DNA of 64,000 bases from Streptomyces ochraceiscleroticus (lineage in GTDB: Bacteria > Actinomycetota > Actinomycetes > Streptomycetales > Streptomycetaceae): assembly GCF_000720485.1 (NCBI RefSeq), contig NZ_JOAX01000007.1, positions 62,001-126,000 on the forward strand. Reading direction: 5' to 3'. The translations under genes and the position numbers were made by a program. Positions 1 to 9,271 of this stretch are shown one piece after another. The notes beneath the pieces are model-generated. The model was given only the letters and a program-made list of their open reading frames with translations. It was not told the DNA's origin and did not search any database. Each line of letters starts with the position of its first letter. Within the stretch, counting starts at the first letter, position 1.

Positions 1-173
1 GGGTTGAGTGCGAGCGCCAGCGAGAACGCGGCGGCCAGCGCGCCCATGGTGACCAACTGGATGAGGGAGCGGGGCAGCGGGACGATAGTCTTCGCCCCGG
101 CGGAGCCGAGCGTGTTGAGGACCAGCAGCCCCCAGACGATCCCGACGGTCTTCGGTGTGCCGGCAGGGCCCAT
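1..173 (-). CDS. N-terminal fragment of a membrane protein (EPS operon, cut by window edge)
   Basis: Only the first 57 codons are inside the window; the gene continues to the left. The ATG at 173 follows the stop of the beta-helix gene by one base (TGA-G-ATG), so the two are translationally coupled. The visible part has a hydrophobic stretch at about residues 11-25 (VGIVWGLLVLNTLGSAGA) and a second at about 38-57, so this is an integral membrane protein. Its place at the end of an exopolysaccharide operon suggests an O-antigen ligase/polymerase-like or flippase protein, but this is inference from context; the fragment is too short for a family call. Confidence 0.6.
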   Translation of the reverse strand, partial: MGPAGTPKTVGIVWGLLVLNTLGSAGAKTIVPLPRSLIQLVTMGALAAAFSLALALN

Positions 174-174
174 C

Positions 175-1713
175 TCAACCACCGTCCCGTGGGCTGAAGG
201 TGCTGCCCGCGTCCTGCTGGTACGGCGTGGCCTGCCACTGTCCGGAGTCGAGTATCCGGCTCGGGTCGTGGGCGACGAACTTCCACGGTCCGAGGTAGAC
301 GTTGTCGTGCCAGCGGTTGTGCTGCTTGCGGGTGATCGCCTCGGCCACCCCCTCGCCCTGGTACGGCGACCAGTCCGGATAGGTGCCGTAGTTGGCCAGC
401 ACCGCCATGCGGTCGCACTTCACCGTGCACTCGACGACGGACTTGTCGAGCACGAAGCGGTTGCCGTGGATGTCCACCCGCTGGGTCTTCCACCGGCAGT
501 CGGCGTAGAGCGGTGCGGTGGTGATCGCCGGTTTCGCGCAGCGGTCGGTGTCCCGCACCAGCAGTGTGCAGTCACCGGAGGAGGTGTTGGCCGGGCTGTT
601 GCAGAACCGGTCGGCGTTCTCCCACAGGGTGATCCCGGACCAGTTGTTCTCCAGCACGTTCCGGTAGATCTCGATCTTGTCGGTGCGGGCTCTGATCCGT
701 GGTTCGCCGCCGGACTCGGACAGGTAGACGGTCGCGAACGGGAAGCTGTCGCCGCGGTCGGCCGCCCTGCGGCCCTCGACCCAGTTGTTCCGCCGGATCG
801 TGTTGTTCCGGATGACCGCGTTGTAGCTGGTCTCGTAGATCAGCGCGGCACCGTCGTTGGCCTCGAGCACATTGTTCTCGATGCGGAAGTCATTGTTGTT
901 GGTGTCCGCCCACAGCCCTGTGCCACGGTTGTCGTGCACCCAGTTGCCGCGCACGTCGGCGCCGTTGACGGCCCAGAACTTGATGCCTCCGGTACAGCCG
1001 CAGCCCTTCCGCCGCCGCTCCCAGTCGCCGGTGTTGTTGCCCGTGATCTCGTTGCCCTCGACCACCAGATCGCTGATACGGCCGCCGGACTTGTACGCGT
1101 TCATGCCGTACTGGCCGTTGTCGCGCAGGCAGTTGGCACGGACCCGCTGGCGGGCACCGGCCATCAGCCCGGCGCCGGAGTTGTGCTGGATCGTCGCGTG
1201 CTCGATCACCCAGCCGTCGGCCGAGTCATGGTTGACCACGCCCTCGTTCTGCGGCGCGACGAAACCCTGCACGGTCAGGTGGCGGATGGTGACGTTGCGG
1301 GCGGTACCACCGAACGCGTACTGGTTCTTCTTCCGGCCGTCGAGCACCGCGCCCGGCGCACCGAGATAGCGGTCCCCCTTCTTGGGGACGACCTGGGCGT
1401 AGCGGTCCGGGTCGAGCCTGTGCTTGCCCGGCCGAAGCCAGAACGTGGTGTGGGGCGGACTGCTCTTGGTCTTCGCCGCCAGGTCACCGACCACCGCGGG
1501 GTCGACCGTCACCGCGCCCGCCGGTGCCTTCGCCGGCCCGGCCGCGGGCTTGGCGCACACCCGGGCCACGGGCGTGGCTGACGCCCCGGACTTGGACGGC
1601 GTGCCGGCCGCCTTCGCCGGGGCGTCCGGCGCGCTCGTACAGCCGGTCGCCGCCAGCAGGGCCAGCGTCAGCGGTGCCGCCGCCCACGCCCAGTGCCACC
1701 TCTTGCTCTCCAC
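175..1713 (-). CDS. Secreted right-handed beta-helix lipoprotein, probable polysaccharide-modifying enzyme
   Basis: A 512-aa protein starting at GTG 1713, just after a G-rich ribosome site. The N-terminus is a lipoprotein signal: basic MESKRWH, a hydrophobic core, then ATGC with the lipid-accepting Cys at about residue 25, so the protein should be anchored on the outer face of the membrane. The rest has repeated Asn-rich short strands (for example NNTIRRNN and NVLENNWSGITLWENAD) typical of a parallel beta-helix of the pectate-lyase/epimerase type. Within an operon holding a sugar-nucleotide dehydrogenase and a heparinase-like lyase, a role as extracellular lyase or epimerase on a uronate-containing polymer is plausible. 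No catalytic residue can be assigned with confidence. Confidence 0.8.
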   Translation of the reverse strand: MESKRWHWAWAAAPLTLALLAATGCTSAPDAPAKAAGTPSKSGASATPVARVCAKPAAGPAKAPAGAVTVDPAVVGDLAAKTKSSPPHTTFWLRPGKHRLDPDRYAQVVPKKGDRYLGAPGAVLDGRKKNQYAFGGTARNVTIRHLTVQGFVAPQNEGVVNHDSADGWVIEHATIQHNSGAGLMAGARQRVRANCLRDNGQYGMNAYKSGGRISDLVVEGNEITGNNTGDWERRRKGCGCTGGIKFWAVNGADVRGNWVHDNRGTGLWADTNNNDFRIENNVLEANDGAALIYETSYNAVIRNNTIRRNNWVEGRRAADRGDSFPFATVYLSESGGEPRIRARTDKIEIYRNVLENNWSGITLWENADRFCNSPANTSSGDCTLLVRDTDRCAKPAITTAPLYADCRWKTQRVDIHGNRFVLDKSVVECTVKCDRMAVLANYGTYPDWSPYQGEGVAEAITRKQHNRWHDNVYLGPWKFVAHDPSRILDSGQWQATPYQQDAGSTFSPRDGG

Positions 1714-1721
1714 GCGCCCCC

Positions 1722-3701
1722 CTAGCCGCGGAACCTGAGCACGGTGGTGAAGCCCCCCGACGACACAGCGCCGTCGGCGAAGCCGGTGCCGACCAGCGTG
1801 GTGGTGGGTTCCTTGCGCCCGAAGCCGGCGGAGTACCAGCCCAGCGGCGGATCGGTCTCGCCGCGGTGCGCCCGCCAGGACAGCTCTCCGGGCAGGTCGA
1901 GCACCGCGGAGCGGTCCTCGCCGTCCCGGGTCCAGGTGAGCACGGCCCGGTTGCCCGTCAGGTCCGCGGCGATCGCGGGGCCGAGATGGAACGCCAGCTG
2001 CACTGCCCGGCGCGGGCCACGCACCTCATCGACCACCCTCAACTCTTGCTTCGGGGCGCTCAGTTCCACCCGTCGGCGGTGCACTGCACCGTCGGTCTCC
2101 TGGTAACCGTCGTGCTCGGCACACCAGCGGGCCATACCCTCGTTGGATGTGTCCACGGCCAGAACGCGGCTGCGGGCATGCCGGGTCCACAGGAACGGGC
2201 CGCCGGAGACGGACTGGTCACTGCCGTCCAGTTGCAGGGTGTTGTGGCCGAGGGTCGACCGGAAGTACTGCCGCCACTCGCGCTGCCCGTGGTAGCAGTA
2301 CGTCCCCGGGTCGGCGAGCACGTCGACGCCGTCGTGCCGGACCTCCACGGACAGCGCGTCCGCGTGGGCGTGCGCGGCGATGGACAGGAAGCCGTGCGGA
2401 CCGGCGTCGCAGCGACACCAGATCTCGCCCGTTTCCCCCGGGCCGCGCAGGATGGTGAGCCCCGCGTCGGCGAAGTGGGCGGGGCGGCCTGCCGGGCGGG
2501 TCGCGGCCAGTTCCGTGGGCTTGATGAGCGCGGCCAGCAGCGGCGTGCGCACATCGGTGCCGGTCACCGTCGGCCACCAGGCGAGTCGGCCGAATATGGC
2601 GTCCCCGGTGGCCAGCAGCGAGGCCCAGCGGTCGGTGCCCGCGCCGTCCACGACGAGACCGTGCCCGTCGTCCGCGTCCCCCTGGCGCGGCGGCCGCAAC
2701 CGGCCGTCCACGACGGCCGCGAGCGCGTCGGTCATCCGCAGCAGTACCAGGCGTACGGTCGCGGGGACCGGTACGCCGACCGCGTCCGCCTCGGCCAGCG
2801 CGGCGAGCCCCAACTCCAGTACCAGGCCGTGGTATTCAGTGGCCAGCTCGCGGTTGAGGCCGGAGAGAAAGGTGTTGCCGCGCAGGTGCCGCTCCAGCGA
2901 CCGCAGCGCGCCGGCCCGCCAGCGGGCCGAGGAGGGGAACCAGTCGAAGGCGCAGGCCGCGGCGAACTGCCCGGCGGCCTCGGCGATGACGTGGTTGTTC
3001 GCCGAGGACCCCCGGCTGGGGAAGGCGGCCAGCCAGCGCTGGTGGTGCCAGATCTGGTTCTGCGCCACCGGGTTGTCCTCGAACAGAGCGGCCGCGCCCG
3101 GCCAGCCGTCGAGCAGCCGGCGGATCCACACCCAGGACAGCAGCCGGATGCCCAGCTCGATGCCGCTGATCCAGTGCACCCCGCGCAGCGGCGGGTTGGC
3201 CGCCCACCACGACCGCAGATGCTCGGCCACGCGCTCGGCGTACCGCTCGTCCCCGGTGACCGCGTAGGCGGCGGCGAGCACGGTGAGGTACTGGTGCCGG
3301 GACGGCTCCCAGATCTGCTTGATGTCCCCGACCGCGTCCTCGTTCCGGTACGGCACGTCGAAGGCGTAGCCCCACGGAGCCCGGCGCCCGGTCTTCGGGT
3401 CGAGCCACCAGTCCGGGTCGGTCAGGTCGTCGCGGACCACCCCGAAGTACTCGGCGTGCCCGTACATCAGCCGGTCGGCCTCGGCTATGAGACGTTTCGC
3501 GGCGTCCGGAGGTATTGCGGTGATCGTCCCGGCGGGCAGGACCGCGGTGAACCGGGTGCCGGTCACACTCGGGCAGTCCGGCCGCGCCGTCCGCCAACGC
3601 CTCCTGCGCACCGCGTCGCCCACCCGGCCCGCGACCTCCTGCGGTCCCATCCGGGACAGTCGCCGCAGATACCAGCCCGCACTCCCCGAGCTCACAGTCA
3701 T
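1722..3701 (-). CDS. Heparinase II/III family protein (alginate lyase-like)
   Basis: A 659-aa protein. The start is set at ATG 3701, which overlaps the upstream TGA in an ATGA junction; the open frame runs further upstream but only as a shadow of the oxidoreductase gene. An N-terminal alpha-helical toroid (about 60-330) rich in Trp/His is followed by a beta-rich heparinase II/III domain with the segment AAHAHADALSVEVRHDG near residue 450, the family's His/Asp-rich active region. No signal peptide is visible. Members of this family cleave uronate-containing glycans by beta-elimination and are often found in EPS operons beside fused ADH/Gfo-Idh proteins, as here. Likely role: editing or turnover of the operon's polymer. 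Confidence 0.88.
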   Translation of the reverse strand: MTVSSGSAGWYLRRLSRMGPQEVAGRVGDAVRRRRWRTARPDCPSVTGTRFTAVLPAGTITAIPPDAAKRLIAEADRLMYGHAEYFGVVRDDLTDPDWWLDPKTGRRAPWGYAFDVPYRNEDAVGDIKQIWEPSRHQYLTVLAAAYAVTGDERYAERVAEHLRSWWAANPPLRGVHWISGIELGIRLLSWVWIRRLLDGWPGAAALFEDNPVAQNQIWHHQRWLAAFPSRGSSANNHVIAEAAGQFAAACAFDWFPSSARWRAGALRSLERHLRGNTFLSGLNRELATEYHGLVLELGLAALAEADAVGVPVPATVRLVLLRMTDALAAVVDGRLRPPRQGDADDGHGLVVDGAGTDRWASLLATGDAIFGRLAWWPTVTGTDVRTPLLAALIKPTELAATRPAGRPAHFADAGLTILRGPGETGEIWCRCDAGPHGFLSIAAHAHADALSVEVRHDGVDVLADPGTYCYHGQREWRQYFRSTLGHNTLQLDGSDQSVSGGPFLWTRHARSRVLAVDTSNEGMARWCAEHDGYQETDGAVHRRRVELSAPKQELRVVDEVRGPRRAVQLAFHLGPAIAADLTGNRAVLTWTRDGEDRSAVLDLPGELSWRAHRGETDPPLGWYSAGFGRKEPTTTLVGTGFADGAVSSGGFTTVLRFRG

Positions 3702-5875
3702 CGCGTCCTCGCCAAGGACACCGGCGCGCCGCCGGCCAGACCGGCCTGTACGGCGAGGGTGGCCGCCGTGGTGGCGACCAGTGACTCCAGCGGCACCGGC
3801 ATCGGCCCGCCGGTCCGCACGGCCTTGATGAACGCGGCCAGTTCGGCGTTCTGGCCCTTGTCCCGGGCCTTGGGCAGCCGCGAACTGACCCACCGCTTGC
3901 GCCCGCTGTCGTACACCGAGGCACGGACGAAGTCGTCGAGCCGCAGCACCTTGCCGTCCGCGACCAGGTCCAGCGTCTCCTTGGGGAAGCCGGGCGCGCC
4001 GGTGGTGACGTAGCTGAGGGTGGCGGTGGAGCCGTCCGGGTAGCGCAACACGACCTGCAGGTCCTCGTTGCCGGTCGTGGCGACCGCGTACACCGAGACC
4101 GGATCGGCGCCGAGCAGCCAGCTCGCCGTGTCGATGAAGTGTCCGCCCTCGCCGGCGAACCGCGTGCCCTCGGTGCCCTGTTGGAGGTACCAGCTGCCGT
4201 GCTGCAGCCGGCCCGCGTTGACGAGGTAGCGCAGGCTCGCCGGTCCCGTCCGGACGCCGAACCGCTTCTTCGCTTCCTGGAGCAGCGGCGCGAAGCGGCG
4301 GTTGAAGCCGACCTGAATCCGGTCGTTGCCGGACTCCTCCACCGCCGCGAGCACGCCGGCCAGCTCGTCCTCGGTGAGGGCCAGGGGCTTCTCCACGAAC
4401 ACGGTCTTGCCGGCCAGCAGTGCTCTCCGGGTCAGTTCGGCGTGCGAGCTGTGCCGGGTGACCACGAACACCGCGTCGATGGACTTGTCGCCGAGCACGG
4501 CGTCGAGGTCGGTGGTCGCCTCGGCGAAGCCGAACTTCCGCTGCGCGTTGGCCGCGGACAGCGCCGTCGTGGTGACGACCGTGGACAACTCGACGCCCTC
4601 GCGCTGGGCGAGGTGCGGCAGCAGCATCGACGTCGCGTAGTTCCCGGCGCCGATGAAGGCGAGGCGTACGGGCGTCTTCGCGGCGCGCGCCGTGCTCGGC
4701 CGTGCGGGCACCGCGGGCACGGCGACCTCCGGGGCCGCGGTCTCCACCGTCTGCCCGGGGTACCGGAACAGCACAGCCACGGCCTTGAGATCGCCGTCCT
4801 TCAGGCGCTGGTACGTCTCGACGGCGTCGTCGAAATCGGCGACGTGGGAGACCAGGGGCTCCACGTCGACGCTGCCGCGGGCGAGGAGGTCGAGGAAGCA
4901 CGCCAGGTTGCGGCGCTCGGTCCAGCGCACGTAGCCGATCGGGTAGTCCCGGCCCTCCAGCTCGTACTCCGGGTCGTAGCGCCCGGGGCCGTAACTGCGG
5001 GAGAACCGGACGTCGAGCTCCTTCTCGTAGTACGCGTTCCACGGCAGGTCCAGGCGGCACTTGCCGATGTCGACGACCCGGCCGCGGTCCCGGCAGAGCC
5101 GGGCGGCCAGCTCGACGGGCTGGTTGCTGCCGCCGCCGGCGGCCAGGTACACCTGGTCCACGCCGTGACCGCCGGTGAGTTCGGCGACGGCGGCTTCGAC
5201 GGCCGCGGACGCGGGATCGCCGCAGGCCGCGGCGCCCAGGCGCTCGGCGAGCTCGCAGCGCACCGGGTCGGGGTCGGCCCCGACGACGCGCACTCCCGAG
5301 GCGGCGAGGAGCTGCACCACGAGCTGTCCGATCAGCCCGAGGCCGATGACCAGTGCCACTTCGCCGAGTTGTGACTCGCCTTGGCGGACGCCCTGCAGCG
5401 CGATCGACCCGACGGTGCCGAAGGCCGCGTGCCGCGGCGCGAGGCCGTCCGGCACCGGAGCGTAGAGGTTCTTCGGCACCCAGTTCAGCTCTGCGTGCAA
5501 CGCGTGCTCGTTGCCGGCGCAGGCCACCAGGTCGCCGACCTTCACGTCGTCGATCCCGGCGCCGACCTGCTCGACCACCCCGCACAGCGAGTAGCCCAAC
5601 GGCGTGTAGGAGTCCAGCTTGCCCATCACCTTGCGGTAGGTGGCGGGCACCCCGTTGGTGGCCACGCTCTGCATGACCTTGGCCACCTGGTCAGGGCGGG
5701 AGCGGGCCTTGCCCAGCATCGACATGCCGGCCTCGGACACCTTCATGAGCTCGGTCCCGGTGGAGATCAGCGAGTAGGCGCTGCGGACCAGCACACCGCC
5801 CGGCTTGCACCCCGGCACCGGCACGTCGAGCACCGCCAGCTCGCCGCTCTTGTAGTTCTGTACAACCTGCTTCAC
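3698..5875 (-). CDS. Bi-domain oxidoreductase: zinc-type alcohol dehydrogenase fused to Gfo/Idh/MocA
   Basis: A 725-aa two-domain protein starting at GTG 5875, six bases after a GAGGAG ribosome site. Residues 1-370 are a medium-chain alcohol-dehydrogenase-like unit with the dinucleotide-binding segment VIGLGLIGQLVVQLLAA. Residues 400-725 are a Gfo/Idh/MocA oxidoreductase beginning RLAFIGAGNYATSMLLPHL, with the conserved EKPLALTEDE. Such fusions recur next to heparinase-like and asparagine-synthase-like genes in polysaccharide clusters and probably oxidise or epimerise a sugar nucleotide; the exact substrate cannot be read. It lies 18 nt after the asnB-like gene and overlaps the heparinase gene by 4 nt, indicating one transcript. 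Confidence 0.9.
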   Translation of the reverse strand: MKQVVQNYKSGELAVLDVPVPGCKPGGVLVRSAYSLISTGTELMKVSEAGMSMLGKARSRPDQVAKVMQSVATNGVPATYRKVMGKLDSYTPLGYSLCGVVEQVGAGIDDVKVGDLVACAGNEHALHAELNWVPKNLYAPVPDGLAPRHAAFGTVGSIALQGVRQGESQLGEVALVIGLGLIGQLVVQLLAASGVRVVGADPDPVRCELAERLGAAACGDPASAAVEAAVAELTGGHGVDQVYLAAGGGSNQPVELAARLCRDRGRVVDIGKCRLDLPWNAYYEKELDVRFSRSYGPGRYDPEYELEGRDYPIGYVRWTERRNLACFLDLLARGSVDVEPLVSHVADFDDAVETYQRLKDGDLKAVAVLFRYPGQTVETAAPEVAVPAVPARPSTARAAKTPVRLAFIGAGNYATSMLLPHLAQREGVELSTVVTTTALSAANAQRKFGFAEATTDLDAVLGDKSIDAVFVVTRHSSHAELTRRALLAGKTVFVEKPLALTEDELAGVLAAVEESGNDRIQVGFNRRFAPLLQEAKKRFGVRTGPASLRYLVNAGRLQHGSWYLQQGTEGTRFAGEGGHFIDTASWLLGADPVSVYAVATTGNEDLQVVLRYPDGSTATLSYVTTGAPGFPKETLDLVADGKVLRLDDFVRASVYDSGRKRWVSSRLPKARDKGQNAELAAFIKAVRTGGPMPVPLESLVATTAATLAVQAGLAGGAPVSLARTR

Positions 5876-5893
5876 TCGAACTCCTCTGAATTC

Positions 5894-7828
5894 CTAAGCC
5901 GTTAACCGAGTGCTCTGGCCGGACCCAGAGGTCGCGCCGCGATACCAGTACTCGAGGGTCAGTACGTGCCACAGATGCTTGGAGAAGTCCCGCTGCCCGG
6001 CGGCGTCCTCGGCGACCATCCGCGCCAGCGCGTCGCGGCGCAGGATCCCGGAATTGACGAGTACGCCGTCGTTCACCACCTCGCGCACCAGCGGTGCCAG
6101 ATCCCGGCTCATCCAGGCGCGCAGCGGGGCGCTGAACAGGCCCTTGGGCCGGTACACGATCTCCCGGGGCAGGATCGAGGTGGCCGCCTCCTTGAGGACG
6201 GCCTTGCCCTGCCGTCCGACGATCTTGCGATCGCCGGGGAAGACGAAGGCCGCCTTGACCACCTCGACGTCCACGTACGGCACCCGCACCTCGGTCGAGG
6301 CGGCCATGCTGGAGCGGTCCGTGTAGGCGAGGTTCAGGCCCGGCAGGAACATCCGGGCGTCGCCCAGGCACATGCGGTTGACGAAGTCGTCGAGGTCGTT
6401 GTCCTGGTAGATGTCCGCATGCTCGGTCAGCACGTCGTCGACCGTCCCGGCCAGGTCCGGATCGACCAGGGCGAGCAGCTCGTCCTGGTCGTACATGGTG
6501 TAGCTGCGCCGGAACGCGGTCTCCTCCGGCAGGTCGGCGAAGGAGAGGAACCGCTTCGCGAAGCGCACCGACCGGTACCCCCGGCGGGCCGAGGCGACCG
6601 GCAGCCGGTCCACGACCCCGGACAGCCCGCGCCGCAGGGGCCGCGGGACGCGCTGGTAGCGCAGCGCGAGCAGGTTGGCCAGGTGTTTGCGGTATCCGGC
6701 GAACAGCTCGTCGGCGCCCATCCCCGAGAGCAGCACCTTGACCCCGGCCTCCCGGGCGGCCGAGCAGATCAGGAAGGTGTTGATCGCGGCGGGGTCGCCG
6801 ATCGGCTCGTCCAGGTGGTGCGTCATCCGCGGCAGCAGGTCGAGCACGTTCGGGGCGATCTCGATCTCGTGCAGGTCGACACCGAACTGCCCGGCCACCT
6901 GCCGGGCGTAGCGCAGGTCGTCCGGCATCGCCTCGAACTTCGCGTCCTCGGCGCGGAATCCGATCGTGTAAGCGGAGATCCCAGGTCGGTCGCGGGCCGC
7001 CAGCGCGGTCAGGTAGCTGGAGTCGAGGCCGCCGGAGAGGAAGGTCGCCACGGGTACGTCGGAGAGCAGGTGGCGCCGGGTCGACTCCTCGACGATGGCG
7101 GCCAGGTCCGGCCGCTCGCCGCTCCGGGCCCGCTCCCGGCCCTCGGCGGCGACGTCCTTCAGGTGCCAGTACCGGCCGCGCTCCACCCGGCCGTCGGGCC
7201 GGCATCGCAGCCAGCTCCCCGGCGGCAGCTTCTCCGCTTCGCGGAACGCGCAGCGTGAGTCCGGCACCCAGTAGTACAGCAGCGAGGCCACCAGCGCCGC
7301 GTGGTCCACCTCAAGCGACCCGCCGGTGGCGGCGGCCAGCGCCTTGAGTTCGGAGGCGAACACCAGACCCTCGCCGCGCCGGAGGAGGAACAGCGGCTTG
7401 ATGCCCAACTGGTCGCGGGCCAGGACCAGTTCACCGGTGCGCTCGTCGAAGATGCCGAACGCGAACATGCCGCGCAGCCGGGGCAGGCAGTCCGTGCCCC
7501 AGCGCCGCCATGCCTCCAGCAGCACCTCGGTGTCGGAGGTGCCGCGGAAGCGCACCCCGGCGGCCGTCAGTTCGGCACGCAGCTCGGGCGCGTTGTACAG
7601 CTCGCCGTTGTAGGTGAGGGCGAGGCCGTCCGAGACCATCGGCTGGGCGCCGGTCCCGGACAGATCGATGATGGCGAGCCGGCGGTGCCCGAGGTGCACT
7701 TCGCCGTCACCGACGGAGTGGCTGTACCTGCCTGCCCCGTCCGGACCGCGGTGGGCGAGGGTGTCGGTGAGCCGGTCGGTCACGACCTTCCCGTCCGGCC
7801 ATCGATACGTGCCTGCGATGCCACACAT
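5894..7828 (-). CDS. asnB: Glutamine-dependent asparagine synthase family amidotransferase
   Basis: A 644-aa protein starting MCGIAGTYRW at ATG 7828 behind AGGAGG. Cys2 is the class II glutaminase nucleophile, and the N-terminal domain (1-210) has the usual RRLAIIDLSGTGAQP and YNGEL segments. The synthetase domain carries the pyrophosphate loop SGGLDSSYLTALAA near 265 and SGMGADELFAGY near 370. Family members make asparagine, but copies inside polysaccharide operons usually amidate the carboxyl group of a uronic acid. With a sugar dehydrogenase in the same operon, uronamide formation is the likelier role here (inference). Only 3 nt separate it from the upstream Wzz gene. Confidence 0.92.
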   Translation of the reverse strand: MCGIAGTYRWPDGKVVTDRLTDTLAHRGPDGAGRYSHSVGDGEVHLGHRRLAIIDLSGTGAQPMVSDGLALTYNGELYNAPELRAELTAAGVRFRGTSDTEVLLEAWRRWGTDCLPRLRGMFAFGIFDERTGELVLARDQLGIKPLFLLRRGEGLVFASELKALAAATGGSLEVDHAALVASLLYYWVPDSRCAFREAEKLPPGSWLRCRPDGRVERGRYWHLKDVAAEGRERARSGERPDLAAIVEESTRRHLLSDVPVATFLSGGLDSSYLTALAARDRPGISAYTIGFRAEDAKFEAMPDDLRYARQVAGQFGVDLHEIEIAPNVLDLLPRMTHHLDEPIGDPAAINTFLICSAAREAGVKVLLSGMGADELFAGYRKHLANLLALRYQRVPRPLRRGLSGVVDRLPVASARRGYRSVRFAKRFLSFADLPEETAFRRSYTMYDQDELLALVDPDLAGTVDDVLTEHADIYQDNDLDDFVNRMCLGDARMFLPGLNLAYTDRSSMAASTEVRVPYVDVEVVKAAFVFPGDRKIVGRQGKAVLKEAATSILPREIVYRPKGLFSAPLRAWMSRDLAPLVREVVNDGVLVNSGILRRDALARMVAEDAAGQRDFSKHLWHVLTLEYWYRGATSGSGQSTRLTA

Positions 7829-7831
7829 GTG

Positions 7832-9271
7832 TTACCGCACCTCCTGGTCGTTGTCCGGGACTCGTGCGGCGTGCTTCGGCTGCCGCTCCGTCAGCGGCCG
7901 GCCCTCCCCCACTGCCTCAACGGCGTGGGAGGTACCCCCACCGGTCTGCCGGGCCAGCAGCTCGCTGTGGCCCCGCAGCGCGATGTGCAGCCCGTCCCAC
8001 AGCGTGCCGTCGGTCCGGTCCCGCGGATCGGGGTCGATCAGCACCACACCGATCACCGGAATGCGCTGGTCCGCGAGCTGCCGCGCCACGGTGTGCAGCC
8101 ATGCGGCGCTGCCGTGCCCGGCCCGCACGACGAGCACGGTCCGAGTGCCGAGGTACGGGAGGTCGGTCCACGCGGTGCCGGGCGCCACGGAGCCGACGCC
8201 GATCACCGGCCCCTCCGCCCCCAGTGCCCCGGTGAGGTCCGTGGCGATCACGCTCGTGCTGCGCGCACAGCCCAGCTCCAGCAGCGACACCGGTTCCGCG
8301 GAGGCGCGAACGGTGCGGGCCAGGGTCGTGGTGAGGCGTTCGCGTGCCGCCCGGGTCCGTCGGCGCTGCCATGACCTGCTCGACCGGCGGGGCAGCTCCG
8401 CGATGACCGAGGCGCCCAGGTTCGCCGCGATGTCCCGGCGCAGCACGGGGCGGTCCGCCACCACCGCGCCGACCGCGGCCAGCGCGAGTCCGAGGACGAG
8501 CCCGAGGACGAGTCCGATCGCGCTGTCGGTGGCAACGGCCCTGGGCAGGGAGTGCCGCACCGCGCGCGGGGCGTCCACGATCTGCGTGCCGGCGACGACC
8601 TTGGGCGTGCCGGTGCCGGCGTCCGCGGCGCGCTGGTCGAAATCGGCGATCCGCGAGTTGAGCTCGGCCCGGCGGGCGAAGAGCGACTCGGTACGTGCCG
8701 ACGCTTTCGAGTCGCTCTCCGGCGATCGGTCTCCGATCGCCTTGTTGACCCGGGCGAGCTCGTCCCGCATGCGGTCACGCTGGTCGACCAGGGCCTTGGC
8801 CTCGGCCTTCGCCACCTGCCGCATCCGCTTCACATGGTCCGCGACGAACGCCTCGGCCAGCGCCTCGGCCCGGTCCACCGCTTCCGCGTCGCTGTCACCT
8901 GTCACATCGATCTGCAGCAGGTTGTTGGTCAAGCCGGTACCTCGGTAGTCCCGCATGAAGTCGGCCGTTTTCTCCGGGGAGTTGAGGGACCGCAGGGCCT
9001 TGCCGGCGATCCGCGAGGTCTCCAGCACCGCGACGTCGGTGCGGATCAGCGTTCCGGTGTCGTTCGGCTGGTCCTCCTTGTGTGCGACCAGCACCTTGGT
9101 CACCGCGGTCGGCGGGGGCGGCAGCAGGATCGCCACCGCCACGCCGACCAGCAGCCCCAGCAGTGCCAGAGAGCACCAGAGGCGGCGGCGTCTGCGCACC
9201 GCCACCACCAGCGCCTGCAGGTCGAGCAGCGGAGCGGCGGCCGGTGACTCCGAAGTCGTACTCGTCGTCAC
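7832..9271 (-). CDS. Wzz/chain-length determinant protein with degenerate kinase-like C-terminus
   Basis: A 479-aa protein. The start is placed at GTG 9271, which overlaps the previous TGA (GTGA); the longer frame is a shadow of the upstream gene. The N-terminal membrane segment (WCSLALLGLLVGVAVAILLPP) is followed by a periplasmic-type region with coiled coil (about 110-190) and a second membrane segment (AIGLVLGLVLGLALAAVGAVVA) near 240, the Wzz layout. The cytoplasmic C-terminus has a Rossmann-like rhythm resembling a BY-kinase but no Walker A lysine or tyrosine cluster is visible, so it is probably non-catalytic. It should control EPS chain length or export together with the next Wzz paralogue. 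Confidence 0.82.
   Translation of the reverse strand: MTTSTTSESPAAAPLLDLQALVVAVRRRRRLWCSLALLGLLVGVAVAILLPPPPTAVTKVLVAHKEDQPNDTGTLIRTDVAVLETSRIAGKALRSLNSPEKTADFMRDYRGTGLTNNLLQIDVTGDSDAEAVDRAEALAEAFVADHVKRMRQVAKAEAKALVDQRDRMRDELARVNKAIGDRSPESDSKASARTESLFARRAELNSRIADFDQRAADAGTGTPKVVAGTQIVDAPRAVRHSLPRAVATDSAIGLVLGLVLGLALAAVGAVVADRPVLRRDIAANLGASVIAELPRRSSRSWQRRRTRAARERLTTTLARTVRASAEPVSLLELGCARSTSVIATDLTGALGAEGPVIGVGSVAPGTAWTDLPYLGTRTVLVVRAGHGSAAWLHTVARQLADQRIPVIGVVLIDPDPRDRTDGTLWDGLHIALRGHSELLARQTGGGTSHAVEAVGEGRPLTERQPKHAARVPDNDQEVR

Noticed and set aside
3702..5585. Long minus-strand open frame continuing upstream of the heparinase gene
   Set aside because: It overlaps the well-supported oxidoreductase gene in another frame and its protein is Arg/Pro-rich without motifs; the ATGA junction at 3701 gives the natural start.
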